From contig CM055098.1 in NCBI GenBank assembly GCA_029204225.1, positions 3,161,106-3,225,105 on the forward strand: a stretch of DNA of 64,000 nucleotides, given 5' to 3'. This DNA comes from Diphasiastrum complanatum (Eukaryota; Streptophyta; Lycopodiopsida; Lycopodiales; Lycopodiaceae). The translations under genes were made by a program, and so were the position numbers. Every line of letters starts with the position of its first letter. Position 1 is the first letter of the stretch. This document shows, piece by piece, positions 1-11,465 of this stretch. The notes beneath the pieces are model-generated. The model saw only the letters and a program-made list of their open reading frames with translations, had not been told where the DNA came from and did not search any database.

Positions 1-208
1 GGCACTATGAAGTGAGAATGAGAAGTAGGTCACTTGGTTTTCCAGAGTGTTGTCACATGGCATGTGGAATAGAAGAGAACCGAGGGCATTTTGGAACATG
101 GGAGTGTAAGTAGAGTCGAAGGTATAGTGAAGTTAGATCATAAAGTTTGCAATGTGAAGAATGACAGAGACCCATAAGATGGTCAAGACACTGACTAACA
201 CTATGAGG
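1..208. other. Flanking sequence, no gene seen
   Basis: Left edge of the window up to the first LTR. I see no recognisable coding or structural element. The last bases before the LTR (tgagg, 204-208) would be one side of the target duplication, but I could not find a matching partner on the other side. Confidence 0.4.
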
Positions 209-811
209 TGTTGAAGACTTGTTTGAGGACCGGCAAGGACCTAAAAACCTACTTGCACGATCAAATTTAATGACATGCAAAATGAAAAACTAACATGCAA
301 TCACATGCAAGTCTGTTGGAGTTTGAGGATCGATGCTTAAGCAAGATTTACTTGAGGAGATGTCAGGAAAACTGACATGCACTGACATGTAAAGCTTAAA
401 CACTAACATGCAAGTCATATAATTGACATGCAAAACTTCTAGGCTGACATGCAAAGGCATTCAGTGTCTAAAATCCAGCATGCAATAGGAAAAAATGATC
501 AATAGGCTGAAAATCTTCTACATCAAGATTGTAGAACAAAGATCCCGCATGCCAAAAAGATTAAGCCTCCCAGAGGTGGGGCACAACTCAACAAAGATCT
601 GATTTTTAAATCACCATCAAATCAGCAAAATAAAACCTGCATGTATATTGATCCCCAAGAACATAGAAAACATATGCAAAAAAGAATCATGTGATTCCGA
701 TCACTATAGGTAAGGAAATCAGCATTTGGAGATTGGCCAATTGGCTGCCAAGAGAGAGAAAACATCAACCATCAATGATAACAACACAATGATTGAACAA
801 ATGGGCGCTCC
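209..811 (-). repeat. Left LTR (3' LTR) of Ty1/copia relic, truncated
   Basis: Closely matches 2346-2938 as a direct repeat, apart from small indels. Both copies begin TGTTGAAGAC on the plus strand. The element reads on the minus strand (primer site at 2333-2344), so this is its 3' LTR. Similarity to the other copy stops near 811, inside the LTR. The outer part of the LTR and the 3' internal region, including all of pol, have therefore been lost at this junction. Confidence 0.75.
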
Positions 812-1090
812 AACACAACCCACTTGAGGAAATGGTTCTTTGTCATGCATTTCTCCTGCCGGCGCCGATGGGTTTCCATGGAAGGTCTCCAAAAAATGTT
901 GTTGTAGACCCGCTAGATAACGGATTCTTTGGAGGTCTGTTCCCCCTTCAGCTTCTTGCTGCATCAATCTGGTATTCTTCAAAATAGTGTCGGGACAACA
1001 CCCAACAAGTGTAAATGAGGTATCTTCCTCATCATCTGTAATAACCTGCACTTTAACAATAGGTTCTTGCAGCTGCTCATCATCCTGCAT
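719..1090 (-). pseudogene. Unrecognised reading frame spanning copia deletion junction
   Basis: A 123-codon minus-strand frame that runs from element interior into the truncated left LTR. I do not recognise a domain. Because it crosses the junction near 811, it is probably a chance or chimeric frame rather than a gene. Its upstream half (near 900-1090) may be leftover gag-pol linker. Confidence 0.25.
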
Positions 1091-1125
1091 CGGAGTAATT
1101 GGGCTTTGCTACTGCACATCATCAA

Positions 1126-2174
1126 TTATAAGCCTGTTTCTAAACTTATGAAACCTCTCTCCTTACCATCTTGCATCCAGGAGTCAGAAGCGCATACATC
1201 CTGCACCTGAGCCACATCTGATCCAAACAAACTTGAACCCTCAACAAACATGCAATTAGAATCAAAATCAAAATAAAAATCGTACGTATCAGAAACTTCC
1301 TGACAATAATATGAACAGGACATATCAGCAAACTTGTTTGTAAGATCATCGATCCCAGAACTACTGGGTTCATCTGGATTCAGACTTGTATGAGGCACAT
1401 CTTCAGCAACATGCACCTTTCCATCTTCCTCCTTTTTCTTATCCTTCGGTTTCTCCCGACAATAAATTGCTGTATGGCCGGTAATCTTGCAATATATGCA
1501 AGCTACCTTTGGGTTACACCAACATTTCTTTTCGGTGGGGTCCCTTCTTGCCACAATGGTTGCAAATTAGGATTGAGCTGCCCTCTTTTGGTGTCTTGCC
1601 TCGCTTCCTCTGATCTTTAGTATAATAAGCCTTCTTTGAAGTCTTCACTTCTGTAGACTCTTCAGCTTTCCCTGCATTCAAATAACATTCTTCTTCGGCT
1701 ATTGCCGCAGCTGCATCTTCAAACGAAAGATTAGGAGTTTTGGATAACACTGATCTCAGAGCACAATATGACGATGGAAGGGATCTCAAGAATATTGTCA
1801 GTTGTTGACCCTCTGGAATAGCATGTGCTGGTCAAGACATCTTAAGAGCTGAAAACAAACTTTTCATCTCCTGTATATGCTGCTTTATGTTCTTGCCATT
1901 CCATTTCAGATTAAAGAGCCTATTCGTAAGATGAACTACTTCAGTAGTAGTCTTGGATTCATACCCCTTGTTAAGTCATCCATAGAATATGTGCATTGAC
2001 TTCATCAGCATAATCCATCAGAATGTGATCAGCAAGAGACAAAGTGATGATAGACATTGCCTTCTCATTGTTTTCTCTCCACCTTAGATGCTCAGCATTT
2101 TCTGCTCCATCTTCCCCGAGTGCCGGTTCCTGCAATTCTCCACTAACAGTAGGCCACAAAAATTGCTCTTGCAA
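1126..2174 (-). pseudogene. Ty1/copia gag relic
   Basis: Reads from 2174 down to 1126 in several frames. The N-terminal part (2174-1971) resembles the start of copia Gag (W, N-KA, L-D-I-L spacing). The stretch 1965-1800 continues with the Gag_2/UBN2-like pattern (HI-M-LFSALK, then IPEGQQL and RSLPSSY) and has an in-frame stop near 1838. A zinc knuckle follows at about 1490-1450 with CIYCKITGHTAIYC spacing (CX2CX4HX4C), and a broken knuckle precedes it (CNHCGKKGPH). Multiple stops and frameshifts mark it as dead. Protease, integrase and RT are absent, so this copy could only have moved in trans. Confidence 0.7.
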
Positions 2175-2332
2175 TTAATCATTTTAGTTTTCTAAATCAA
2201 ATAATCTTTACCATCCTCAAGCATGCAATCTAATGGCCTCATCCAATATGTAGAACCCATAATGAATATGCAAATAGATTCAGATTCAGAGAACAAAAGA
2301 AGGTGATAATCTAGCTTAAGCCTTTGAACCAC

Positions 2333-2344
2333 GCTCTGATACCA
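2333..2344 (-). other. Primer binding site, initiator-Met tRNA type
   Basis: Minus-strand TGGTATCAGAGC lies one base inside the LTR end (...TTCAACA at 2346). This is the common plant LTR-retrotransposon primer site complementary to initiator methionine tRNA, and it fixes the element orientation as minus. Confidence 0.85.
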
Positions 2345-2345
2345 C

Positions 2346-3230
2346 TGTTGAAGACTTTTTTGAGGACCGGCAAGGACGTAAAAACCTACCTACATGATCA
2401 AATTTAATGACACGCAAAATGAAAAACTAACATGCAATCACATGCAAGTCTGTTGGAGTTTGAGGATCGATGCTTAAGCAAGATTTGCTTGAGGAGATGT
2501 CAGGAAAACTGACATGCAATGATTGATCACTGAAATGTAAAGCTTAAACACTAACATGCAAGTCATATAATTGACATGCAAAGCTTCTAGGCTGACATGC
2601 AAAGGTGTTCAGTGTCTAAAATCCAGCATGCAATAGGAAACAACGATCAATAGGCTGAAAATCTTCTACAACAAGATTGTAGAACAAAGATCGTGCATGC
2701 CAAAAAGATTAAGCCTCCCAGAGGTGGGGCGCAAATCAGCAAAGATCTGATTTTGAAATCACCATCAAATCAGCAAAATAAAACCTGCAGGTATGCGGGA
2801 ATTGATCCCCAAGAACATACAAAACATATGCAATCACTATAGGTAAAGAAATCAGCATTTGAAGATTGGCCAATTGAGAGAGAAAACATCAACCATCAAT
2901 GATAACAACACAATGATTGAACGAATGGGCGCTCCAAGGATAGCTTAGCCCTCCTTGTATACATAGTAAAATGTACAAAGTTTCATGCAAAAATCTCCAC
3001 TCAATCTTGAGTTAAGGAGACCTGTGTCCAGTTCTCTCTCTCTCTCTCTCTATCTAGAGAGGAAACGTCACTTATTTGTAGTGAGTCATTTAGTTAGCTT
3101 GGGTCCTTCCAACTTAGGACCTTTACAAACTTTATTTATATTTATTATTATCTCCCAAGCCTAAACTTGGGCGCCTAGAGCCCCCATGGACCCAAACTCA
3201 AAATTTTCATATGTGCCGAAATTGCAGGTG
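2346..3230 (-). repeat. Right LTR (5' LTR) of copia relic plus flank
   Basis: 2346-2938 repeats 209-811. The copy continues past the point where the left LTR is truncated. It includes a TATA-like minus-strand TATGTATAC near 2956-2968 and a short (CT)n tract at 3031-3052. The outer boundary was not located; 3230 is an upper estimate. Confidence 0.6.
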
Positions 3231-3433
3231 TCCGAGGCTAGAAACATGACAGAGGGTGGCAGGTGAAGTCACATGAAGGCCATTGTAAATGGCTGAGTCT
3301 CCAAGATGCAACAAGTGATTGGATTTGTCCTGTCCGTTGAAAATCTTTGAATACCAAGCTCCTCAATATCGAGTATATGTATACATAGTGGATTTGTACT
3401 TGAGTCATGTAGGTCAATGTCACTCATTGAGGT

Positions 3434-4062
3434 TCAAGAATTGAATTCCCAATGGAGTAGCACATGCCCACGCTCGAACAAAGAGATAATATCAAATGAG
3501 ATATTAGCATGAGAAGAAGTAGCAACATCACCAACATAAGAAGTCTCAGGAGGGAAGTAGCATGCTGTCATGAACACATCCAGGTAGTCATATCTAGATG
3601 AAATGAGAGAAGTCATCTCTAATCACCACTAGAATCATTGAATGTAGATGGTCTTGAAAAAGACATGCCACTCCCCCTCGAACCTCTACCACTCGCAGAA
3701 CGAATCTTGTCACGGTGTACTGATTCTTAGGTGAAGCCTAGAAAAAGTGGTAAGGCCCTCTCTCGACCATAAAAAACCAGATATCACCATTCTCTACCAT
3801 AATGGAAGGTAGCCCACTTGTCTGTACCCTTCTCTTCTTGAAAAGCTTTCCTATGTCCCTCAACTTGGATATAAGTAAGATCATCATCCATGAAAATGCA
3901 AGTACCCTTGAGTTTGATCCTTTGCCTTAGGGCAGTCCGCCAATAATCTAATGGAGTAAAATTGATTACCGACATATGTTTATCCTTTTTAGTCCTCCGT
4001 GCCTTTTCCATATTTCTGGTCTCCAGCCCAAGTGTAGTCCCTAGGGAGCGTATGTGTCCCAT
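3434..4062 (-). pseudogene. LINE relic: ORF1 end and ORF2 endonuclease fragment
   Basis: Two minus-strand pieces in the order expected of an L1-type element. 4062-3784 carries an ORF1-like segment with LKGTCIFMDDDLTYI, matching LKGTFIFMDEDLTHT of the better ORF1 copy at 59234-59863. 3616-3434 carries the endonuclease-type DVFMTACYFPPETS, then DIISLFERGHVLLHWEFN, matching the same region of the copies near 59100 and 63300. The catalytic GDFN of the apurinic-type endonuclease has become HWEFN. The relic is short and broken, with nothing recognisable downstream to 3238. Confidence 0.65.
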
Positions 4063-4877
4063 GTTTCCTTTCCTATGTCGGGAACTCCTCTAACTTTAAT
4101 GTCATGTCCTATGTATAACCCATCAGATTTGGTGGTCTTCTTTAAGTTTGGAAGAGTTTTTCCTACTAGTTTTCTTGTTTTTCAATTTCCAGAATGTTTT
4201 ACCATTTTTGACCAAGTAAACTTCATATTTTATGTAGTTTTGCTGGTTTAGATCAATAGCTCTCTCTCTTAGCTTTTTGGAGGTACTGAATTTGCTTGAT
4301 TTGGAGCTATAATGATTTGGAGCACGCCGTTTCAGAATATTCCGAAGTAGATATTCCTCGGTTCGCGCACCCGGGCTGTGCTATCGAAATTATTTCGGCT
4401 CTTACATTATTTTTACGGGCTTTTTCATTTTCTTAATGAGTATCTCAATGCTCTAGAAAAGTAACCGGGGAAAAAAAAATTGCTGTCAAATTCTAAAATT
4501 TTACGACATTCTTTTGTGACGATCAAATGTTTTATGGATTTGAAAAGAATTATCAAATTCAATCAATAAATTCTTTTAGGCCCTTCTCTTAAGTTTGTTA
4601 TTTTCCAATTTTCCTGAACTGTTGATTGTTAGTATCTTTTTAATTATAAGTTGGATTTCAATACAGTCAAAAGCAAAAGTGTTCAGTTCATCAAGCCTAA
4701 CACTTTGCAACCATCTGTATCCTCATAATCATTACTTTATTTTATTTTATTTTATTTCTTACCCCTCCTTTCCCCTACGGTACTATATTTTTATTTTATA
4801 TTCCATTATGTTTTTGAACCTCTATATCTTCTCCGTTTAAGCTCGATTTTTAGTGCTACGAAAAGCAAAACAGTTCA
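4063..4877. other. AT-rich spacer, nothing recognised
   Basis: AT-rich sequence with TTTTA-rich patches (4738-4756) and no domain I can name in any frame. Confidence 0.4.
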
Positions 4878-5228
4878 GTGAATCTAAACAATAAAATGGC
4901 ACCGAAAAAATCGAGTAATACTGAAGAAGTCACTACCATTGAGAATCAAGTTGGAACAAAAGAGTTAATAACTAAAGTCTTAATTGTCACCAAGCAAAAT
5001 GCATTAGCATTTCGGCAATTCCAAGACCAGATGTTGGCGATGATGTCAAACTTTGATTCTTTAGTCAATACCATATCACAAAAAATGGATGCTACTCCTA
5101 ATGTGGAGAAAACCAATGTCAATCTTCCGTTGTCCTTGATTGCTTTGATATCTAACATTCTAGGACAAATATGTTATGTACTTATATTTCTGCCTCAGTG
5201 TGAACACGTCAAACTTGTAAATTTGTAA
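4878..5228 (+). pseudogene. Gag-like N-terminal fragment
   Basis: An open frame of 116 codons. It starts with a lysine-rich segment (MAPKKSSNTEE) followed by a helical, probably coiled-coil stretch (RQFQDQMLAMMSNFDSLVN). This layout is typical of the first part of a Ty3/gypsy Gag. No retrotrans_gag core or zinc knuckle follows, because an LTR-like block begins at about 5233. The assignment is inference from composition and position. Confidence 0.35.
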
Positions 5229-5232
5229 ATAT

Positions 5233-5780
5233 TAATGGCTCACACCGGCCTGTGGTGTTTTGTAAAAATGTAAATAGCAGGTTTCTGGTAACTTGTTGTC
5301 CAGCTTATATTTGGTATAGGGTACTGGGTCTTAATTTAGAGGCTGCTGGACTGACCTCCTAAAAAGTAGGAGAGTTGACCGGTCGTCATATGCTCGATGG
5401 GACACTTGGTCTAGTGCATGAGTGACACGGGTCGGGGATGGTCCTCCTACTCGCTTGCAAATGTGTCAGGGTACTGCCAAGTGGCAAGTGGCAATTGTGC
5501 ATGGGGTTTGCCATGTGTCGACGTTAGGAAAGGGTCAGGGTTAAGTGGGTGCTTGAGGATTGTGTATAAGTGAGCTTAGAGAGAGGCATTCCTCATCATA
5601 ATCTATGCATCAAGTGGCTGGGAGGAGACTTAGCAGCAGTGCTCTTATGTGTTTATGTGGATAGTTTGCCATGTACTTTGAAGAGAGATCAATAAAGTGG
5701 ATATTTTGGAGCCTACTTGGGTGTTCTTTGAGTTGTATTCAAATAGCTTTGTGATAAAATCAGTTATAAGATTCATCAAC
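5233..5780 (+). repeat. LTR-like block shared with 40860-41430 and 44958-45242
   Basis: Several blocks recur inverted at 40860-41430 and partly at 44958-45242: ggtactgggtc, a TCCTAAAAAGTAGGAG hairpin, gggacacttggtc, tgtcagggtactgccaagtggcaag and gagagaggcattcctcatcataat. The copy at 41430 has a clear LTR edge with a polypurine tract, which identifies the family. Here it would be the 5' LTR or an embedded LTR of the Ty3 relic that follows. An AATAAA-like motif lies near 5690. Confidence 0.55.
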
Positions 5781-5785
5781 AGGCG

Positions 5786-6079
5786 ATGATGGCATTGAGG
5801 AATAACAAGGGAAAGCAAATAGCAATTGATGATCAACCAGTTTTGGGCCAACCATCTAGTCAAGATGTTTTACCAATATCAACTGATACTATACCCCGAT
5901 CTATTGGGACTCATCCTATTTGTGATGTTGTTCAGGATCCACACCAATGGGCATTGCAAGAGCAATTAGGCGATGAGGAAGTTGAAAATCTGTTGAGTGA
6001 GGATAATTTTCAAATGCTGCAGGAACGCCAATGTGAATTATTTGATGATGAAGAACGGCAGATTGAGAATGGAGGATGA
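5786..6079 (+). pseudogene. Acidic Gag-Pol linker fragment
   Basis: A 97-codon frame ending in a very acidic tail (DEEVENLLSEDNF, FDDEERQIE). It directly precedes a degenerate retroviral-type protease segment at 6150-6480. From position it is likely the Gag C-terminus or Gag-Pol linker of the Ty3 relic. No zinc knuckle is visible. Confidence 0.3.
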
Positions 6080-6129
6080 CATAAATGTGCTAATAGGAAG
6101 GACGTGGACGGATCGTTTATGTTCATGTC

Positions 6130-8953
6130 CTTAAATGCATTTAATGGTTCTCATTCTGCTAGGACTTTTCGTGTTAGAGCAAAAATTAATGGGAGAGAAA
6201 TCATATTTTGATTGATAGTGGGAGTAATTTTTTCAATTAGGAGTTGTAATTTAGCAACCGAGGAGACTCCAAAGGCATTACGTGTTTAGATTGTTGATGG
6301 GAATTTCATCAATTGTGATAGAATCACAGCAAAGTCCAAGATTCAAATGGGTAACTATGAGTTGAAATCTAATTCCATGTCGTTGACATGGGACCTATCG
6401 ACATGATACTAGGTGTAGAGTGGTTACAAACATTGGGTGATGTTAGCTTTAATTTTGAGCAGGGAATAATGCGGTTCAAACAGTAGGGACAAGTTTTTGA
6501 AATCCATAGTTACAGGAAGGAGGAATCAGACTCTTGATTACCAACGCACAAGCTCGACGCATATCTTGAAAGCATGTACATATGTTTCTTTTGAAGGTTG
6601 AGAAAGGGGATCCTCCAACCAAATTCTTGGACCATGTCATAGAACTGGAACCAGGTTCGAAGCCAGTCAACATTCCCCCATACAGATTATCACAACTGGA
6701 CAGGGAAGAAGTTTGAAAACAAGTTCAGGAGTTACTTGATCAGGAGTTTATCAGTCCGTCGCCTCACCTACACTCCTCGTTAAAAATAAGGATGGTACGT
6801 TTTGAATGTGCATAGATTATCGGGCACTCAATAAGATTACCATCAAGAATAGATTCCCGATTCATCGTGTGGATGATTTATTGGATACCCTTAAAGGAGC
6901 ACAAGTATTTTCAAAGATTGATCTTCGTTCTGGGTATCACCAAATCAAAGTAAGCGAGGAGGATCAACACAAGACTGCTTTCTGAACATACAGGGGCATT
7001 ATCAATTCAAGGTTATGCCTTTTGGCTTAACCAATGTACCGGCTACTTTCCAAGCATTGATGAATACAATTTTTGGGCCATTCTTGTACAAATTTATCTT
7101 GGTGTTCTTTGATGACATTTTGGTTTATAGTCGGAACTTAAAAAAACATGCCCATCATTTGGAAGTGGTTTTGGAATTGTTACGGGAGTATAAGTTGTTC
7201 GCTAAGATGTCAAAATGTGAGTTCGCCCAACAAGAGATTTGAGTATTTGGGGCATATGGTGACTAAAGATGGCATGGTGGATCAACGCAAGGTTGAGCAC
7301 GCATTTATTAAGGAAAGTAAAATTCGAATGGAGTGAAGATGGTCAAAGGAGCTTTGTTCAATTGAAGAAAGCTTTAGTGAATGGCCCTAGTTTTGGTGCA
7401 ACCAGACTTCAGTTTACCTTTCAAGGTGACTGTTGATGCAAGTGGAAGTGGACTAGGAGCCATACAGAGTCAGAAGGATTGTGTGATTGCCTATGAAAGT
7501 CAAAAGTTGACTGACACGAAGATGTCATATCCGACGCATGACAAGGAGATGTTGGCTATAGTTCATGCTTTGAAAAAATGGCGACATTACCTATATGTGT
7601 CAAAGTTCATTATAAAACGTGATCACCAGAGCCTTAAGTATTTATCAAGGTTGTGGAGAATGCAAATGTGTGACACAGGTGAATCTTTGGAGGAGTATAT
7701 AACTGTTCTCCTAGATGCAGAAGAGAATTGCATGTCCACAAAACAAGACCACGCCTCACAAGGGTTACGTTGCATGTTAGAGAAGTGCATGCTAAATCCT
7801 CTCATTTCTTTAGAAAATGATTGGAAGTCCATCATCTTGGATGAGTATACGAAGGATGCAACTGTGATGCAAATCATGCGAGACTTATTGGACCCAAAAT
7901 CGGGGGTCAGTCTCGTTATCAACTTAAAGATGGATTTTTTGGTATACGACAATAAAAGGATAGTCCTTGTGCCAAGTTCAAAGTTGGTATCTCAGATTTT
8001 TTTATGAACTACATTCGTCCCCTAGTGCTGGTCACTCAGGAATATTAAAGCCTATCAAAAGGTTAAAAGTCTTTTAATTGGCAAGGGATGAAGCAAGATA
8101 TATATAGGATGGTTTGGGAATATACTTCATGTCAGATCCACAAATTAAAACACGTAAAAAAAACTTGAGTTGCTACATCCACTATCGGTTCCTTCTCAAC
8201 GTTGGGAAAGCATTAGTATGGATTTCATTCCATCTCTTCCAACAGCATTGGGAGGATTCAATGGAATTTATGTGGTGGTGGACCGGCTGACAAAGTATGC
8301 CCCCCCCCCTACAAGACTACTCATGGTGCAGCACAGGTGGCACAACTAATCCTCAAAAATGTTTTTAAATTGCATGGACTACCAAAGGAAATAGTGTGTG
8401 ACAGAGATCCAAGATTTGCTAAACAGTTTTGGAAGGAAATGATGGAAAGTTAAGGACCAAGCTATGCTTGAGCACTGCATTCCACCCAGAGCCTGATGGG
8501 ACAGACGGAAAAGGTGAATCAATGGTTGGAATGTTACTTGCGACATTTTGTGGCAGATCAACAAACAAAATGGATTGATTGGTTGCATTTGGCTGAATTT
8601 CAGCTCAACACCTCACATGTCGATCGGAATGACCCCTTTCTATGCATTGTATGGATGTGAGCCAAAAAACCAATTGACATGGAATTAGTAGATGTAATAG
8701 TGGAAAGATGAAATATTATGCTGACAAGCTTCGATCATTTCGTGAATTCCACGAAGGTGATTACATGCATTTACGATTACAACCTTACCGTCAATCAGTA
8801 TTGAAGAAAACCCGGAGTGAGAAGTTATCTCCTCAATTTTATGGGCCATTTCAAATCATCAAACGAGTGGAAGAAGATGAATTGGACCTACCAATCATAA
8901 CGAAAATGCATAATGTGTTTCATGTCAGCTTGTTGAAGAAACATATTGGGTAA
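6130..8953 (+). pseudogene. Ty3/gypsy Pol relic (PR-RT-RH-IN)
   Basis: Domains appear in gypsy order across many frameshifts. 6150-6480 is a protease whose DSG is lost but which keeps ILGVEWLQTLGDV. 6700-7240 is reverse transcriptase ([35 protein letters not shown]). 7381-7650 is RNase H (TVDASGSGLGAI, YPTHDKEMLAIVHALKKWRHYLY). 8200-8640 is a degenerate integrase core ([18 protein letters not shown]). 8708-8953 is the integrase C-terminal SH3-like part (FYGPFQIIKR, VFHVSLLKKHIG). Foreign or rearranged sequence interrupts RNase H near 7660-7960. Clearly dead. Confidence 0.85.
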
Positions 8954-9149
8954 GAATGTTCAAACAGTGGTTGAACTGCCAAATAAATGAAGAAAATAAT
9001 TTGGTAGTGGAACCAGAGGCAGTGGTTGGATACCATGACAAACATGTCCTATGTATAATTAGCCCATGTGCGCAACCAAAGAGTTTGCCAAATGTAGCCA
9101 TGGTGCTAAATTACAGTAGGCTTATGTCAATAAGTTCGTCAATTAAGTG

Positions 9150-9500
9150 ACCTAATCAACCATGCCATATTTGTATTGGCGGGATTTGTAATAATGGTTG
9201 TAAGGCCCAAATTAAGGTAATAAGGCCCCAAATTCAAATTAGAGGCACTAAGGACCACTATAAATAGAGGAGGTCGAGCTAATTTGGAGGGTATTGTACA
9301 TTTGTGGATTTTGAACTTTGGCGATCTTGAAGCTTCTCTTTGAGAGCTTTCTTGATAGTGTTTATGGTTCATGTGCCTAAAATCACATGAGAGCTATGAT
9401 CATGCTCTAGTTTCCCTATTTTGGTGAAGGTTTGCTATCTTTGTCTATCTTCTTAATTTATTGAGTATTTTCTTGATTTCATGCAATTTCCATGCTTATT
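9150..9500 (+). repeat. Possible LTR or 3' end region with TATA box
   Basis: Follows the Ty3 relic. It contains a strong core-promoter-like ctataaatagagg (about 9259-9271) and then a transcript-leader-like CTTTGAGAGCTTTC stretch, a layout common in plant Ty3 LTRs. I could not pair it with a second copy in the window, so calling it an LTR is inference. Confidence 0.35.
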
Positions 9501-9506
9501 TAATGT

Positions 9507-9818
9507 TCAAGAATGGATTAGATGTTCCAATACTAAGATTGGCACATGACATTTAATGTTTAGGGCTTTAGAATCCCTAATATACTCCTCCATTAGAGTA
9601 GCTGAGATCATGCTGGCCATAGTGGGAGTGGTAGTTAATTTGCTAACCACAAATGCCCAAGATTTGCTATCCTCTTTATGTTGCTCTAGTTTGCTCTCAA
9701 GATCTTGGAGTTGTTTAGATGTATCTCCTATCAAAGGTCGAGAAAGGATCCAATGGCAAAGATCAACAGACTGACCAACCAACCAGAAGGAAGGAGAAGA
9801 CAAATTCCAACATGACAT
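9507..9818 (-). pseudogene. LINE ORF1 fragment
   Basis: A minus-strand frame with a helical segment (DLESKLEQHKEDSKSWAF) followed by KALNIK. It aligns with the ORF1 copy at 59234-59863, which has DVESKISSLAKEVEETRAWA and then KKALNIRVRGIPNG. This is the coiled coil and the start of the RNA-binding domain. It is cut off immediately afterwards. Confidence 0.55.
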
Positions 9819-11225
9819 GGGAGCAACCCTAGCGCCCTGTTAAGGAAGATTTAGCACCATCAACAAGAGATTTACAGTCCAATGTCAAGAGGATCCAATA
9901 CCCAGTTCAAGTAGAATGTCGGCCATGCTAAGAGCATATAGAATACTTCCATTCCAGCCATTACCATGAGCTGCTTCCAACACATTGTCCCAGTGAATAG
10001 CCTATCCATCATCTAGCACTTCAAGATCTTGTTGCAATGCCATTGTTTGGCAATGAATCTGGTGCACTAGCATAGATTTTTGGACACATATGCTTCTGGT
10101 TTTCTGCAAGTTTGCCTCAAGATTCATACTCCAGCTCTTCCTCTCTCATCAAGGTTCTTGGTATTCCACCAGCACTTCACTTCCCATCTAAGCATTTCAT
10201 TCCAGTGTTTGCCTACCTCTGAAATTTCTTTAAGTTCCATACATTGTGGATATTCATCTCTGATGTCAGTAGGACTACTCATCAAGTTCCATGCTTGACT
10301 TTGACCAACAAAATGGGGTTCATTCTGCAGCTCTATTATTGCATTCCGAGGCCATCACAGTCCCACCAATTATTCAAGTGATATCTTTGGTCCATGCGTC
10401 TAGCTTGCAGCCTTCATGTGGAACTTATCTGCAGCCATTCTACAAAGTTTTTTGAGAACTGATTTGGGAAAAATATTCTGTATCTCAAGCAATTTCTTCC
10501 AGCACCTTCATTGTTTTGGCATCATCTCTCCACATCTTCAAATTTGCAGGCATCATCTTTTGGCATCTTATGTTGTGTACAGCATTCAACTTCCAAACTT
10601 TTCATGTTTTGTTCAAGGATGCAATCTCACAGTTTCTTACAAGCCATTTTGCCATGACTCACAGTTTCTCAAATCTCATTTTCACTCCTATTTTAGCCAG
10701 TCATCTTTGGTCACTAGAAATATGAAATTAAAAGCTAATCAGGTTTCCCTCCAAAAGGCTCCAAATTTGAGGTGGTTTCATGGTCTCAGGGGATATAAAA
10801 GACCACTTAGCCTCATCTCCAGACAACTGAATGTCCTCAAGCATAGTCTAGCATAGAGCATCTTAAAGTAGTATAAAGTAAGAGTAACCTTGTTAGGTTT
10901 AGGGCTCCTCATTGGTGAGAACTATCAGTACTACTGTTGTTCTCCAAGACATTTGTGTGCCCATGCGATCATAAAGTTGTCTCTCTGCTATGTATCGTAG
11001 CTACCTCTTGTGTGATATTTTTTTTATCATAACTTATCTACTTAGGCAGGAGAATAATAAAGCCAGATTTCTCTTCCACCAAAAAAGCAAGTAGCAAAGA
11101 AAGCAGACCCTGCAAATTGTATTCTTATCCAAATACAATAAACAGATAGAAAAGCCATTCACCAATCAGAAAGACTGAAAACACTAGTACTAAATACATC
11201 TACTGTTTGAAAATGCACAACTTAC
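9819..11225 (-). other. Unresolved intronic sequence, weak minus-strand coding signal
   Basis: Between the LINE fragment and the host exon. On the minus strand about 10856-9850 shows short open stretches with helix-like composition (EDIQLSGDEAKWSFISPE, KMWRDDAKTMKVLEEIA) broken by several stops. It could be further LINE ORF1 or an unrelated dead gene; I do not recognise it. Nothing is identifiable in 10860-11225. Confidence 0.25.
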
Positions 11226-11327
11226 CGTCAGTAAGAAACTAGCACAAACATAAACAAGGTATTCAGGAAATGAATCGCCTTCAGCCAAGTAAGTGTCCCA
11301 CAGTCTTGTAACAAGAGTGAATGGAAT
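11226..11327 (-). CDS. TBC RabGAP gene, exon F (34 codons)
   Basis: Minus-strand exon bounded by acceptor CACAG (11328 side) and donor GTAAGT (11225 side). It is exactly 34 codons, begins IPFTLVTRLWDTYLAEGDS and ends CASFLLT. This is the RLWDTYLAEG segment of the C-terminal half of the TBC domain and joins in phase 0 to the upstream exon ending CLLIRE at 30886. TBC proteins act as GTPase-activating proteins for Rab GTPases in vesicle traffic. The next exon would encode the segment after ASFLLTW. I did not find it between 1 and 11225, so it lies further left or has been lost. Its sequence is open and conserved. Confidence 0.9.
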
Positions 11328-11465
11328 CTGTGACAGGAAAGAGCTGTAAGATTCACTTTTCATCCAAACAAAACATACTGAGGTCTAAATATCTAGATGA
11401 AAATCTTGAGAACATGCTACTGCTAAGCTCATTTTATTCACTCTGGACCTTGATAGAAAAAAATT
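11328..11465 (-). other. Host intron, left margin of hAT cluster
   Basis: Short ordinary intron sequence between exon F and the first (TA)n of the transposon cluster. Nothing else is seen. Confidence 0.5.

Noticed and set aside
6130-8953. Endogenous pararetrovirus
   Set aside because: Integrase motifs follow RNase H, and other relics have chromodomains and LTRs with primer and polypurine sites. This is the Ty3/gypsy plan.
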